This document shows positions 21,352-34,020 of a DNA stretch of 64,000 bases, piece after piece. How positions within the stretch are numbered: position 1 is the first letter of the stretch; each line of letters begins with the position of its first letter. The stretch lies in NCBI GenBank assembly GCA_946406115.1, contig OX291558.1:20886205-20950204 (forward strand), written 5' to 3'. The position numbers and the translations under genes were made by a program. Below the pieces are notes generated by a model, which did no database searches, was not told the DNA's origin, and saw nothing but the letters and a program-made list of their open reading frames with translations. This stretch comes from Apoda limacodes. Its lineage: Eukaryota; Arthropoda; Insecta; Lepidoptera; Limacodidae.

Positions 21352-24263
21352 TATAAACCCCTCATTCATAATTTTAACCTACGGAGACTACCACTGGGAG
21401 AATAATATTCTTCATTATAACATTACAATAGCGGTCATCTTTATAATTCAGAAAATCAAAAGAATTACTTAATATTTAATATCAGCGACCCCGAAAACCC
21501 CCAGATGTAAAGTTTCAGCTGGATCGGTGAACAACTTTTTCCTCCCGCCATTTTGATTTTTTTTTCAGCCAGACTCCCTCAGCTCCTGGTTGCCCTTTAC
21601 AATATTTGTTCGATTGCCCCCTTCCTATATTGAATCGTTTTTAAGATAAAATAATGTTTTGCATGGGCGGCCATGTTGCTTTCCGCCATTTTAAAAGTTT
21701 CTAAAAGTTTTTCATATTCACGGAACTATTTCCATCAAAACTCCCATACATAATTTTCACGCCCGGAGACTCCTTTTGCGAGAACAATAGGCTTCAATAA
21801 AACAACACTATGGTGGCCATTTAGAATTTTTTTTAAAACCAAAATCGACTCAATATTTTGTATCAACGACCCCGAAAACCCCCGGAGGAATCGGTGAACA
21901 AATGTTTACGACCGCCATTTCGAATCCGGTATCTTGAATTTTTTTTCGGCAGGCAGTTGCTTCTTATTTCCCCATACAACATTGGTTTGAGCACCACCCA
22001 CCTATAGCAAATTGTTTTCGAGATATCCTTCGTTGCATGTTTGTATGGCGGCTATGATGTTTTCGACCGCCATTTTGCATCCGCCATCTTAAATTTTTTC
22101 TACCAAGCAGTTGCACCTCATTGCCTTTTATAATATTTGTTCGAGCACCCCACTCCTATACCAAATAGATTTTAAGATATCCATCGTTGAATTAAATAAT
22201 TTGTATGTGCGGCCATGTTGTTTTCCGCCATTTTGAATATCTTGCAGTTTTCTAATACTCACACATACATCAGTCTGGGAGACTAAAAGGCTTCAATAAA
22301 TCATCACTATGGCGGCCATCTTGAAATTTAAGAAAATCGAAAAACCGACTCAATATTCCGTATCAGCGACCCTGAAAACCCCCGGACGCAAAATTTCAGC
22401 CGGATCGGTGAACAAATGTTTCGACCGCCATTTTGAATCCGCCATCTTGAATTTTTTTTCATCAGGCAGTTGCTCTTTGGTGCTCTTCACAACATTTGAT
22501 TAAGCATCTTCATTCTAAAGCAAATCGATTCACGATATTCTTCGTTAAATTGAATGTTTTATGTTGCAGCCATGTTGTTTTCCGCAATTTTAAAGATCTG
22601 AAAGTTTTTTTTACTCACGGGACCATTTCGATCGAACTCTCCATACATTATTTTCAACCCTGAGGACTTCTACTGGAAGAATAGTAGACTTCAAAAAAAA
22701 ACACTATGGCGGCCATCTTGAAATTTTGAATAATAAAAAAAACAACTATATAGTTACTGACAGCAACCCCTAAAACCCCAGGATGCAAAGTTTCAGCCGG
22801 ATCAGTGATTAAATATTTTCGACCGCCGTTTTGAATCCGCCATCTTGAATTTTTTTTTCACCAGGCATTTTTTCTTTCTTCATTTTTCCGGCACCACCCT
22901 CCTATGGCAAATATTTTGAAAGACATCCTTTGTTGAATTTAATGTTTTTATGGGCGGCCATGTTGTTTTCCGTCATTTTAGAGATTTGAAAGTTTAGGTA
23001 CTCACGTGACCATTTCAACTAAATCCCCAATAAATCATTTTCACCCCCGGAGACTCCTTCTAGGAGAATGATAGGCTTTAATAAATCATTACTATGGCGG
23101 CCATCTTGAAATTTTGGAAAATCAAAAATCGACTTAAAATTTAGTGTAAGCTAATCCAACAACCCCCGAATGCCCTGAATTTTCCGCACTTTTGATTTTA
23201 TTTACAGGAGAACGAATTTGACCAGCCTGTCGGTTCACATCGTTGAAAAAGTATTCCTCGAAATGCCATAGTTCAGGCGGGCTGCACCCTGACTCCCTGA
23301 TGAGGAGTAAGTTTTGAAGATTTTTACTCCTGAAAACTTTTTCTGGGAGAATAATGGGCTTCAATAAAACATCACTATGGCGGCCATCTTGAAATTTTGG
23401 AAAATTGAAAAATCGACTTAAGTATTAAGTATCAGCGAGCCTGAAAACCCCCGGATGCAAAGTTCCAGACGGATCGGTGAACAAATTTTTTCGACCGCCA
23501 TCTTGAATCCGCCATCTTGATTTTTTTTTTCCGCCAGGTAGTTGCTCTTTGGTCCCTTTTACAATATTTGTTCGAGCACCTTCCTCCTATAGCAAATCGT
23601 TTTCAAGATATCCTTCGCTCAATTGAATATTTTCTGTGGCGGCCATGTTGTTTTCCGCCATTTTGAATATCTTGCATTTTTTTATACTCACGGTACCATT
23701 TCCACCAAACTTCCCATACATCACTTTAACCCCCGGACACTCCTTCTGGGAGAACAATAGGCTTCAATAAATCGTCACTATGGCGGCCATCTTTAAATTT
23801 TTGAAAATCAAAAAAATGACTAAATGTTTAGCATCAGTGACTCCAAAAACCTCCGGATGCAAATTTTCAGCCGGATCTGTGAACAAATGTTTTCGACCGC
23901 TATTTTAAATCCGCCATCATTGAATTGAATGCTTTGTATGGTGGCCATATTATTTTTTGCCATTTTGAATATCTTGGAGTTTTCTAATACTCGCAACACC
24001 ATTTTAGATCAAACATTCATCTTTTTCACCCCCGGAGACTCTTTCTGGGAGACTAAAAGGCTTCAATAAATCATCACTATGGCGGCCAACTTCAAATTTT
24101 GGAATATCAAAACTCTGACTGATTGTTTAGTATCAGTGACCCCGAAAACCCCATCTTGGATTTTGTTCCGTCATGCAGATGCTCCTCATTGCCCTTTAAG
24201 ATATTTGTTTGAGCACCCCTCACCTAAATCAAACAGTTTTCGAGATATCCTTCGTTGATATTT
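21352..24263. repeat. Degenerate ~400-bp tandem array rich in YY1/Pho-type motifs (in duplication copy 1)
   Basis: The block 'ctatggcggccatcttgaaa' (with changes) recurs at about 21427, 21808, 22307, 22704, 23092, 23375, 23777 and 24077, mostly 380-400 bp apart with some shortened units. Unit order: 'atggcggccat', 'cgaaaacccccgga', 'ttcagccggatcggtgaac', 'cgaccgccattttgaat', 'ccgccatcttgaatttttt', 'cgagatatccttcgttga', 'gcggccatgttgttttccg', 'ggagactccttctgggag'. Copies differ by about 10-25% and no frame is kept, so it is not a coding repeat. CCGCCATTTTG/CCGCCATCTTG and ATGGCGGC are the YY1/Pho core. A variant module lies at 23185-23318. Confidence 0.85.
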
Positions 24264-25022
24264 ATTTACTATTATCTTGTAATTTGATTGTACTGAGATG
24301 AGAACTTGTAATGAGATTTTTTTATATACCTAGTTTACAATTAAAATTATTCCCAAATTCTATAAGAATCTAATCAGAAAGGCTAATAGTAATTTGTCTT
24401 TAAATTAATTTTATAAAATAGTATTTAACATCTAAGAAAGTATCCAATGGCACTTTTCTTAAGTAGGAGATAGACGTCCGAGTTAGGATGCGTACTTGTG
24501 GCTTGACTTGACGACCTCTTTCGACAGTGGGTGCGTTCTTTTTGGGATACAGAATCATTATTTTCATTACTTTTGTCACCTATCATCCGTTTGTTTAGCA
24601 TTGGTATCAAAAATATCGAAATTTCAGTATCATCTGTGACAAACTGTCATGCGTTCGTTTACGATATTTTTGTTATTTTTGTTACTTTTGCCACCGAAAA
24701 ATGAAACTTTAGACCCATGACTGGAGGTTGGGTTTTTGTCTTAATCTGTCAAACTGCCTATACATATTCATTGTTTATGGTGGTGTGTGTGTGTGTGTGT
24801 GTTTTATCGTAGTGTGTGTACATCAACTTCGTTTAGCAAGTTTTGATACCAAAAATTTTGTTAGTAACGTTTCAAAGCTACACGAACGGTAGGTGTCGGT
24901 GGCAAAACTGGCGTTATCAAAAGTGTGAAAAGTATCATTCGTGGGAACTCTTAATCCCAAAACGAGCGCGCCCAGTATATATCAGCCTAAGTACGCGAAC
25001 TTTAAAATCCGCCGAGTAAATT

Positions 25023-25478
25023 TTCATCCCCCCGACCGACCTCGGCGTGGTCGTAAAACTATAGTTAGGCGGCCTCGGCACGTACTAACGGCCCCAGATG
25101 ACGATCTCGGCGTCCGGGTAGCGAGATTAGCCTCTACGACCTCCCCTAAGAGGGCCTCCCCCCTAACACGACGCTGACGTACCCGGGTTCGTCGGCGCCC
25201 GCAAGGATACACGAGGTATCAAAGAGTGCCGGGGCGCTTCTAGCCCCCACTTAATCGCAACCGCACCCAGGTAACGGGGAATTCCTCTCCGGGCGGTGAC
25301 TCACCTTCGGGTTTGAGGCTCACGCCGGTTGAAGGGACGCCCCCGAGAGCGACAACCCAAGCCCTTGATCGTTGGGCGCTATATGGGCTGAGGCACCTTG
25401 AGAGTCACGCCCCAAAAAGCCCGGTGAAGCAGTAATGGCTGCAACAGCCAGCTGCATTGTCAGTTCAGAAAAAAAAAA
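25023..25478 (+). mobile_element. GC-rich poly-A retroposon, copy 3 (duplicate of copy 2)
   Basis: Same as 17197-17652 apart from one substitution seen near 25152 (c to g). It arose by the segmental duplication, not by an independent insertion. Confidence 0.6.
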
Positions 25479-25903
25479 TTGCCCGATAATATACAACCGG
25501 TTTGAAATTTTGTGGCATTGTGTATCACGCCTACGAGCCGCGAGCCGTCATTTTACTACCGTAGCAGGGATAGTTCGTCGTGCCTCATGTATGGTTTAAT
25601 ATAAGTACTTATACCTACATAATTTCGGTTCAAAATAATGTCGGTTAGCATAAGCATACATATATATTCAATTAATAAAACAATTTTTAATGGTTATTTA
25701 AAACAAAGATTATAATTATAAATGTTTCCTTTGTTCACAACAAAATAAGCTTGTATTAACGTGTGTCACTACCGCAAGCCAGTAACTTTGTAGTACTTGA
25801 AAACTGAAGTCTTTAAGTACGACCTTGTCACCCATTTTACAGTCTCTAGTTAAGGGGAGGACACTTTGTTCTTTGTGTTCTTCATTAGTAGCACTAGTCT
25901 TAA

Positions 25904-26131
25904 TATATATAAATCTCGTGTCACAATGTTTGTCCTCAATGGACTCCTAAACTACTGAACCGATTTTGATCAAACTTCGTAAATATCTGTTATTTGATCC
26001 AACTTAAAAGATAGGATAGTTTTTATCTCGATATGTCAAGTGCGAGCCGGACTCGGGCACTATAGGTAAAAACCCACTTTCGCCGGGTACAGAGGGACGG
26101 CAGCGGAACAACGTTCGCCGGGACAGCTAGT
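25904..26131 (+). mobile_element. Helitron-like element, group B (duplicate)
   Basis: Duplicate of 18078-18305 within copy 2. Confidence 0.5.
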
Positions 26132-27306
26132 ACTTTTATATATTTTGCAACAGAGGTTGAATAACAACTTTATATAGATAACTATTTTTTCTATATACAC
26201 TAGTTACTGAATTTTTATACAAAATTTTATTTGCCTCAGCTACCTCGTGTAACACAAATCAAAAATGTCGGAGCAATGGTACTTAAGTTGTCGTCGCACA
26301 AACATACAAATTTACAACAAACAAGCGCTTCAGTATCGCACCGCTTAGACATCGCTCGCTTTGCTTGTTATATATCATATCATTACAAGATTTCCAAGAA
26401 GGAATAACTAGGCTGTGGTTTTAATACACACCTCTTAGTAACATTTTACACAATGGTAAAATGAAAGATCAGGGACAAAATCATATACCCCTTTGCAACT
26501 TTTTGACGAACAATAAGAAGTTAGTTGGACAGTGACGTAGTAGATTGAGAGAAGATAATCAAAACATAATGTTGGATAGGTCCAATTAATTTACGAGAGC
26601 GATATAGGCCAGAATATTAATTTCTGTAACACTGAAAATTTAAATGTATTAAAAGTCATCAGCTATATTAAAATTGAACAGAAATTCAATAGAATTTTTC
26701 GAAATTAAGAAAATAATTTTTAATAATACTAAAAAAACTAAATTTTCAAATATATTACTTACGTTATAATAGTTAACCAGCCAACATGACGTCCGTAAGT
26801 AGGTAAAAACGTGACGTTCAAAGTTTAAGCACACGAACGGAATAAAATTACCGTGTATCTGTGTGTTTTATGCGATGTAGTTCTAAGCTATCTTTTTTGA
26901 TATTCTTGTGTATTTTAAGCAAGATATAAGGTAAAAAAACTAACAAAGAATGTAAAGATCATTTGTTGCAATGCAAAAAAAAAAAAAAATTTGCTAATGC
27001 AAAGTGTTCAGAAAAAGTTAAGTAATATTTTCATTCTTTTACTTTTTTGCTTTCCATTTCAATAAAATTAACTCTATTCTATCTTATATTAGATTTAACG
27101 ACACATTAAATAGATTATCCTATTTGTTATGGTATAGGATCCTTCATAGTTATGTTACCAATATATTAGCAACACAAAATTTGATCAGTAAATTCTAGAC
27201 GGTTTTAATCTACACAAGCTGTATTTAAGCCGTCTTAATTTTAGAACGTAAATCAGTTTAAATCAAAACATTACAACACATCTGGATTTTCATTAATCAA
27301 CACGCA

Positions 27307-27397
27307 TTAAGCCTACGACAGGGTGGAGTCTTAAATAAATAATAATCTCGTCTAGACTTTAGACCGTGACCTGTGCTGTGTGCTCTAGCCTAATTTT
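27307..27397. repeat. Short repeat family D (duplicate)
   Basis: Duplicate of 19480-19570 within copy 2. Confidence 0.45.
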
Positions 27398-28102
27398 ATT
27401 TATATATTCGCGTTGAGTGTGTGTCTGTGTGTGTGTGTCGTCTCATAAGTGTTTATGTATATGAACAAGTCATGTAATTCGTGGGTATTTTGATATGTGT
27501 AATCACATTTGCTGAGAAAAATATAATCGCACACGATGTTGAAAAAAGTATTCATAGAGTGGATTTCATTGATTACGACCTTCGTTGTAGCGACACAACG
27601 TTAAATCTTAGTCTAAGTTAAGAAAAAAAAATCATGTGGATATAGCGACTTTGCATGTAACACCGAGTTCGGCAGTTTTTAATGAATCATTTGTAAACAA
27701 ATTCTGTAATCTGTTAAAAATATTGCGTTTGGAGTCGGCCGCCAAAGACACAAAGATGTCTTTCTTTCACAAACATTTATAATCTTTTGTTTACATCCAC
27801 ACAGATGGTCTGCAACTGTGGTGACCTTTACGTTTTGTTTATAAATATCAGCTAAGTAAGTAGGTAAGCGTGTACGTTTCGGAGTTAAATTTATGGTTAA
27901 GGTGCAAAGAGATTGTGGCAGTACAAACTGGGTTTAGTAAACTTTTAAATAAGTATGGCTGCTAAAAGCAAATTTACTTTAACGACTTCCGGGTATAACG
28001 GCTAAATTAAAGTGGTCCCTTCATCGTCGTTTTACCCGAAATCCATTGTATTTCTTTTTGAAACACCAAAGCCATTTTTGAAGATTCATTATTTATGACA
28101 TA

Positions 28103-28435
28103 CTAGCTTCTGCTACCGGCTTTGCCCACGCTAAATTTCGATATTGACATACCGACAGCAGCGCCACCTACCGGGTTCAATTGCATTTGTAAATCATCCA
28201 GGAAACCATCGTAATACCCATATAAAATTTCAACCCAATGGGTTCAGGCCGTTGTCCTATTACCCGTTTTCCCGTAGGAATGAAGCATTTTCCCGCAGTA
28301 AAAAGTAACCTATATTCATCAGGGATAAATGTCGGCTTCTAATGGTAAAAGAATTTTTCAAATCGGTCCAGTACTTTCGGAGTCTATTCAATACAAACAA
28401 TCAAATCTTTCCTCTTTATAATATAAGAGTAGATA
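28103..28435 (-). mobile_element. Helitron-like element, group A (duplicate)
   Basis: Duplicate of 20276-20608 within copy 2. Confidence 0.5.
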
Positions 28436-28707
28436 AGGGTAGATTATATAAGACGTAGTTTATAATTTTTCAAAACAAAATCTAATACGCAAATCATTAG
28501 CACAAATCAAACAATACTATACGAGGCGTTGTAATTGTTTTAGCTATGAGCTATATCTCTACATAAAATATATTTGGAAAAAAAATAATTGATTCAGAAC
28601 GCAGGAACGTACCAACACTAAAATGAACAATGGCAGATTTTTTTATGAGTGTGTTTATTTGAGCGTCATGTATAAACTATTAACTTTCTATGGTGAAATA
28701 TATATTG

Positions 28708-28737
28708 ACAGATCCACGCAGACGCATGTGGATCTGT
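28708..28737. repeat. Perfect 10-bp inverted repeat (duplicate)
   Basis: Duplicate of 20881-20910. Confidence 0.6.
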
Positions 28738-29178
28738 TAGTAAGTAAACTATAATAATAATAAAATAACAAACTACGATGATGGTAATGTAAAACGAGAA
28801 AATATATATAGTCAAGAAAAATCTACTTTTCAAAGAAGAAGGAGATTCTTTCGTTCGGTAACTTTTATTGCATTTCTTTACTGTAATTATTTAGCACAGT
28901 ATTATTATAATGCATCTCTTTAATGAAAAAAAACATGTTAAGTTTATTTACAATTGAACTTTCTATGATAAGGGTTAAAAAGTTCTGAGGGGAGGAGCTT
29001 GGCTGCACGAATAAAGAATCAAAGAAAGCAATATCAACAGTAAACGACACAAGTGTTGTTTGCGAAATTCAAAGGGGAAAATTTAATACAAATAGGGAGA
29101 TCTCGTTAAAATTTTATAATTAATACAAGAGTTTGAGTATTTCGCTCGCCGCATAAGCAGCTAGTGTGGTCTTTGTGG

Positions 29179-32089
29179 TATAAACCCCTCATTCATAATT
29201 TTAACCTACGGAGACTACCACTGGGAGAATAATATTCTTCATTATAACATTACAATAGCGGTCATCTTTATAATTCAGAAAATCAAAAGAATTACTTAAT
29301 ATTTAATATCAGCGACCCCGAAAACCCCCAGATGTAAAGTTTCAGCTGGATCGGTGAACAACTTTTTCCTCCCGCCATTTTGATTTTTTTTTCAGCCAGA
29401 CTCCCTCAGCTCCTGGTTGCCCTTTACAATATTTGTTCGATTGCCCCCTTCCTATATTGAATCGTTTTTAAGATAAAATAATGTTTTGCATGGGCGGCCA
29501 TGTTGCTTTCCGCCATTTTAAAAGTTTCTAAAAGTTTTTCATATTCACGGAACTATTTCCATCAAAACTCCCATACATAATTTTCACGCCCGGAGACTCC
29601 TTTTGCGAGAACAATAGGCTTCAATAAAACAACACTATGGTGGCCATTTAGAATTTTTTTTAAAACCAAAATCGACTCAATATTTTGTATCAACGACCCC
29701 GAAAACCCCCGGAGGAATCGGTGAACAAATGTTTACGACCGCCATTTCGAATCCGGTATCTTGAATTTTTTTTCGGCAGGCAGTTGCTTCTTATTTCCCC
29801 ATACAACATTGGTTTGAGCACCACCCACCTATAGCAAATTGTTTTCGAGATATCCTTCGTTGCATGTTTGTATGGCGGCTATGATGTTTTCGACCGCCAT
29901 TTTGCATCCGCCATCTTAAATTTTTTCTACCAAGCAGTTGCACCTCATTGCCTTTTATAATATTTGTTCGAGCACCCCACTCCTATACCAAATAGATTTT
30001 AAGATATCCATCGTTGAATTAAATAATTTGTATGTGCGGCCATGTTGTTTTCCGCCATTTTGAATATCTTGCAGTTTTCTAATACTCACACATACATCAG
30101 TCTGGGAGACTAAAAGGCTTCAATAAATCATCACTATGGCGGCCATCTTGAAATTTAAGAAAATCGAAAAACCGACTCAATATTCCGTATCAGCGACCCT
30201 GAAAACCCCCGGACGCAAAATTTCAGCCGGATCGGTGAACAAATGTTTCGACCGCCATTTTGAATCCGCCATCTTGAATTTTTTTTCATCAGGCAGTTGC
30301 TCTTTGGTGCTCTTCACAACATTTGATTAAGCATCTTCATTCTAAAGCAAATCGATTCACGATATTCTTCGTTAAATTGAATGTTTTATGTTGCAGCCAT
30401 GTTGTTTTCCGCAATTTTAAAGATCTGAAAGTTTTTTTTACTCACGGGACCATTTCGATCGAACTCTCCATACATTATTTTCAACCCTGAGGACTTCTAC
30501 TGGAAGAATAGTAGACTTCAAAAAAAAACACTATGGCGGCCATCTTGAAATTTTGAATAATAAAAAAACAACTATATAGTTACTGACAGCAACCCCTAAA
30601 ACCCCAGGATGCAAAGTTTCAGCCGGATCAGTTATTAAATATTTTCGACCGCCGTTTTGAATCCGCCATCTTGAATTTTTTTTTCACCAGGCATTTTTTC
30701 TTTCTTAATTTTTCCGGCACCACCCTCCTATGGCAAATATTTTGAAAGACATCCTTTGTTGAATTTAATGTTTTTATGGGCGGCCATGTTGTTTTCCGTC
30801 ATTTTAGAGATTTGAAAGTTTAGGTACTCACGTGACCATTTCAACTAAATCCCCAATAAATCATTTTCACCCCCGGAGACTCCTTCTAGGAGAATGATAG
30901 GCTTTAATAAATCATTACTATGGCGGCCATCTTGAAATTTTGGAAAATCAAAAATCGACTTAAAATTTAGTGTAAGCTAATCCAACAACCCCCGAATGCC
31001 CTGAATTTTCCGCACTTTTGATTTTATTTACAGGAGAACGAATTTGACCAGCCTGTCGGTTCACATCGTTGAAAAAGTATTCCTCGAAATGCCATAGTTC
31101 AGGCGGGCTGCACCCTGACTCCCTGATGAGGAGTAAGTTTTGAAGATTTTTACTCCTGAAAACTTTTTCTGGGAGAATAATGGGCTTCAATAAAACATCA
31201 CTATGGCGGCCATCTTGAAATTTTGGAAAATTGAAAAATCGACTTAAGTATTAAGTATCAGCGAGCCTGAAAACCCCCGGATGCAAAGTTCCAGACGGAT
31301 CGGTGAACAAATTTTTTCGACCGCCATCTTGAATCCGCCATCTTGATTTTTTTTTTCCGCCAGGTAGTTGCTCTTTGGTCCCTTTTACAATATTTGTTCG
31401 AGCACCTTCCTCCTATAGCAAATCGTTTTCAAGATATCCTTCGCTCAATTGAATATTTTCTGTGGCGGCCATGTTGTTTTCCGCCATTTTGAATATCTTG
31501 CATTTTTTTATACTCACGGTACCATTTCCACCAAACTTCCCATACATCACTTTAACCCCCGGACACTCCTTCTGGGAGAACAATAGGCTTCAATAAATCG
31601 TCACTATGGCGGCCATCTTTAAATTTTTGAAAATCAAAAAAATGACTAAATGTTTAGCATCAGTGACTCCAAAAACCTCCGGATGCAAATTTTCAGCCGG
31701 ATCTGTGAACAAATGTTTTCGACCGCTATTTTAAATCCGCCATCATTGAATTGAATGCTTTGTATGGTGGCCATATTATTTTTTGCCATTTTGAATATCT
31801 TGGAGTTTTCTAATACTCGCAACACCATTTTAGATCAAACATTCATCTTTTTCACCCCCGGAGACTCTTTCTGGGAGACTAAAAGGCTTCAATAAATCAT
31901 CACTATGGCGGCCAACTTCAAATTTTGGAATATCAAAACTCTGACTGATTGTTTAGTATCAGTGACCCCGAAAACCCCATCTTGGATTTTGTTCCGTCAT
32001 GCAGATGCTCCTCATTGCCCTTTAAGATATTTGTTTGAGCACCCCTCACCTAAATCAAACAGTTTTCGAGATATCCTTCGTTGATATAA
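29179..32089. repeat. YY1/Pho-motif array in duplication copy 2
   Basis: Duplicate of 21352-24263, with 'tatggcggccat' unit heads at the same spacing and the variant module at 31012-31144. It merges without a break into the units from 32090 on. Confidence 0.85.
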
Positions 32090-34020
32090 TGTTAAGTATA
32101 GGCGGCCATGTTGTTTTCCGCTATTTTGAAGATCTGAAAATTTCTCCATACTCACGGGACCATTTTGATCAAACCTCTCATACATATCTCCGGAGTCTCC
32201 TTCTGGGGGAACAATAGGCTTTTATAAAACATCACTATGGCGGCCATTTTGAAATTTTGGAAATTCGAAAAATCTACTCATTGTTCCGTCTCAGCGACTC
32301 GAATAACCCCCGGATGCAAAATTTCAGCCGGATCGGTGAACAAATATTTTCGACCGCTATTTATAATCCGCCATCTTGAATTTTTTCCACCAGGCAGTTG
32401 CTCCTTATTGACCTTCACAATATTTGTTGGAGCACCCCCCTCCTACATCAAATCGTTTTCCAGATATCCTTCATTGAATTTAATGTTTTGTATGGCGGCC
32501 ATGTTGTTTTCCGCCATTTTGAAGATCTGAATGTTTTCCCATACTCGCAGGAACACTTCGATCATACCTCCCATACATAATTTTTACCCCCGGTGACTGC
32601 TTCTGGGAGAATTATAAAACATTACTATGGCGGCCAAATTGAAATTTTGAAAATCGACTAAATATTTAGAATCAGCGGCCCCAAAAACCCCCGGGTGCCA
32701 AAATTCAGCCGGATCAGTGAATAACTTACGACCGCCATTTTGAATCAGCCATCTTGAATTTTTTTTCAGCAAGGCAGTTGCTCTTTCGTGTTTTACAACA
32801 TTTGTTTTAGCACTCCCCTTTTACAGCACATAGTTTTCGAGATATTCTTCATTAAATATTTGTATGGCGGCTATGTTGTTTCCGCCATTTTGATTTTTTT
32901 TATCGGCGATCGAATTTGACCAGGGTATAGCTGCACAAAGTACAAAAAGTTTGCCTCGAAACGCCACACTTTAGGCGACCTGCACACTGACTCCCTGATG
33001 AGGAGCAGTTTTCGAAGACCTGAAGGTTTTCCTATACTCACGGCACCATTTCGATCAAACCCCCTATTTATCATTTTTACCCCCGGAGACTCCTTCTGGG
33101 AGCCTTAAAGGTTTCAATAAATCATTACTATGGCGGCGATCTTGAAATTTTGGAAAATCGATGAAACGACTAAATATTTAGTGTCAGCGACCCCGAAAAC
33201 CCCCGAACGCAAAATTTCAGCCGGATCGTTGAACAAATGTTTTCGACCGCCATTTTGAATCCGCCTTCTTGAATTTTTTTCCACCAATCAGTTGCTCCTC
33301 ATTGCCTTTTACTATATTTGTTCGAGCTCCCCTCCTACAGCATATCGTTTTCAAGATATTTGTCATTGTATCAAATGTTTTATATGGGTGGCCATGTTTT
33401 TTTCCGCCATTTTGAAGATCTGAAAGTTATTCCACAATCTCGGGACCATTTCGATAGAACCCTCCACACATCATTTTTACCCCCTGACTCTTTTTCTTGG
33501 AGAACAATAGGCTTTAATAAATCATCACTATGGCGGCCATCTTTAAATTTAGAATAATCGAAAAACCGACTCAATATTCCGTATCAGCGACCCCGAAAAC
33601 CCCAGGATGCAAAATTTCAGCCTGATCGGTAAACAAATTTTTTCGCCCGCCATTTTGAATCCGCCATCTTGAATTTTTTTTTCACCAGGCAGTTGCTCTT
33701 TGGTGCCCTTTACAACATTTGTTCGAGCACCTCTCCCCTATAGCAAATAGTTTCCGAAATATCCTTCGTTGAATATTTATATGGCGGCCATGTTGTTTTC
33801 CGCCATTTTGATTTTTTTGCACCGGCGATCGAATTTGACCAAAGTGTAAGTTATTAAGTGAAAAATGATATCCCTAAAGGCAATAGTTTCGGCGGGCTGC
33901 ATGCTCACTCCCTGATGAGGATCAGATTTCGAAGATCTGGAAGTTTTCCCATACTCACGGGCTCAGTTCAATCACTTTCCCCATACATCACTTTCACCCC
34001 CGGAGGCTCCTTCTGGGAGA
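32090..34020. repeat. YY1/Pho-motif array, unique distal part
   Basis: Further units with heads near 32235, 32626, 33131 and 33528, present once because they lie outside the duplication. Variant modules ('gatcgaatttgacca' to 'actccctgatgagga') lie at 32890-33010 and 33810-33927. The array stops at 'ctgtcagtcagtgcgtctcc' (34026-34045), then AT-rich DNA. Short open frames here (97 codons or fewer) run through the repeat and are not genes. Confidence 0.85.

Larger units (their letters stand above)
16438..24263 (+). repeat. Large tandem segmental duplication, copy 1 (7,826 bp)
   Basis: Base 16438 corresponds to 24264, and the match runs to the junction at about 24263. By eye I find about six substitutions (for example at 17326, 18714, 19926, 22808 and 22886) and two single-base changes in poly-A runs, so identity is near 99.9%. 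The outer left flank (taataatta|atttact) and the outer right flank (gatat|aatgtt) are both consistent with one simple head-to-tail duplication, with about two filler bases (tt) at the junction. The right breakpoint falls inside a ~400-bp array unit; the left one is in unrelated AT-rich DNA. Confidence 0.95.
24264..32089 (+). repeat. Large tandem segmental duplication, copy 2
   Basis: This is the second copy of 16438-24263, offset 7,826 bp (7,827 between the two poly-A length changes). It joins copy 1 directly at 24263/24264 and at its right end runs on into further array units, which fits a single tandem event with the original right flank preserved here. Confidence 0.95.

Noticed and set aside
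16599..32089. Pairs of identical small frames (61-78 codons) as a conserved gene family
   Set aside because: They are identical only because the 7.8-kb block is duplicated; none has a motif.
22309..33574. Frames such as MAAILKFKKIEKPTQYSV as repeat proteins
   Set aside because: Created by the array phrase 'atggcggccatcttgaaatt'; frames are not kept between units.
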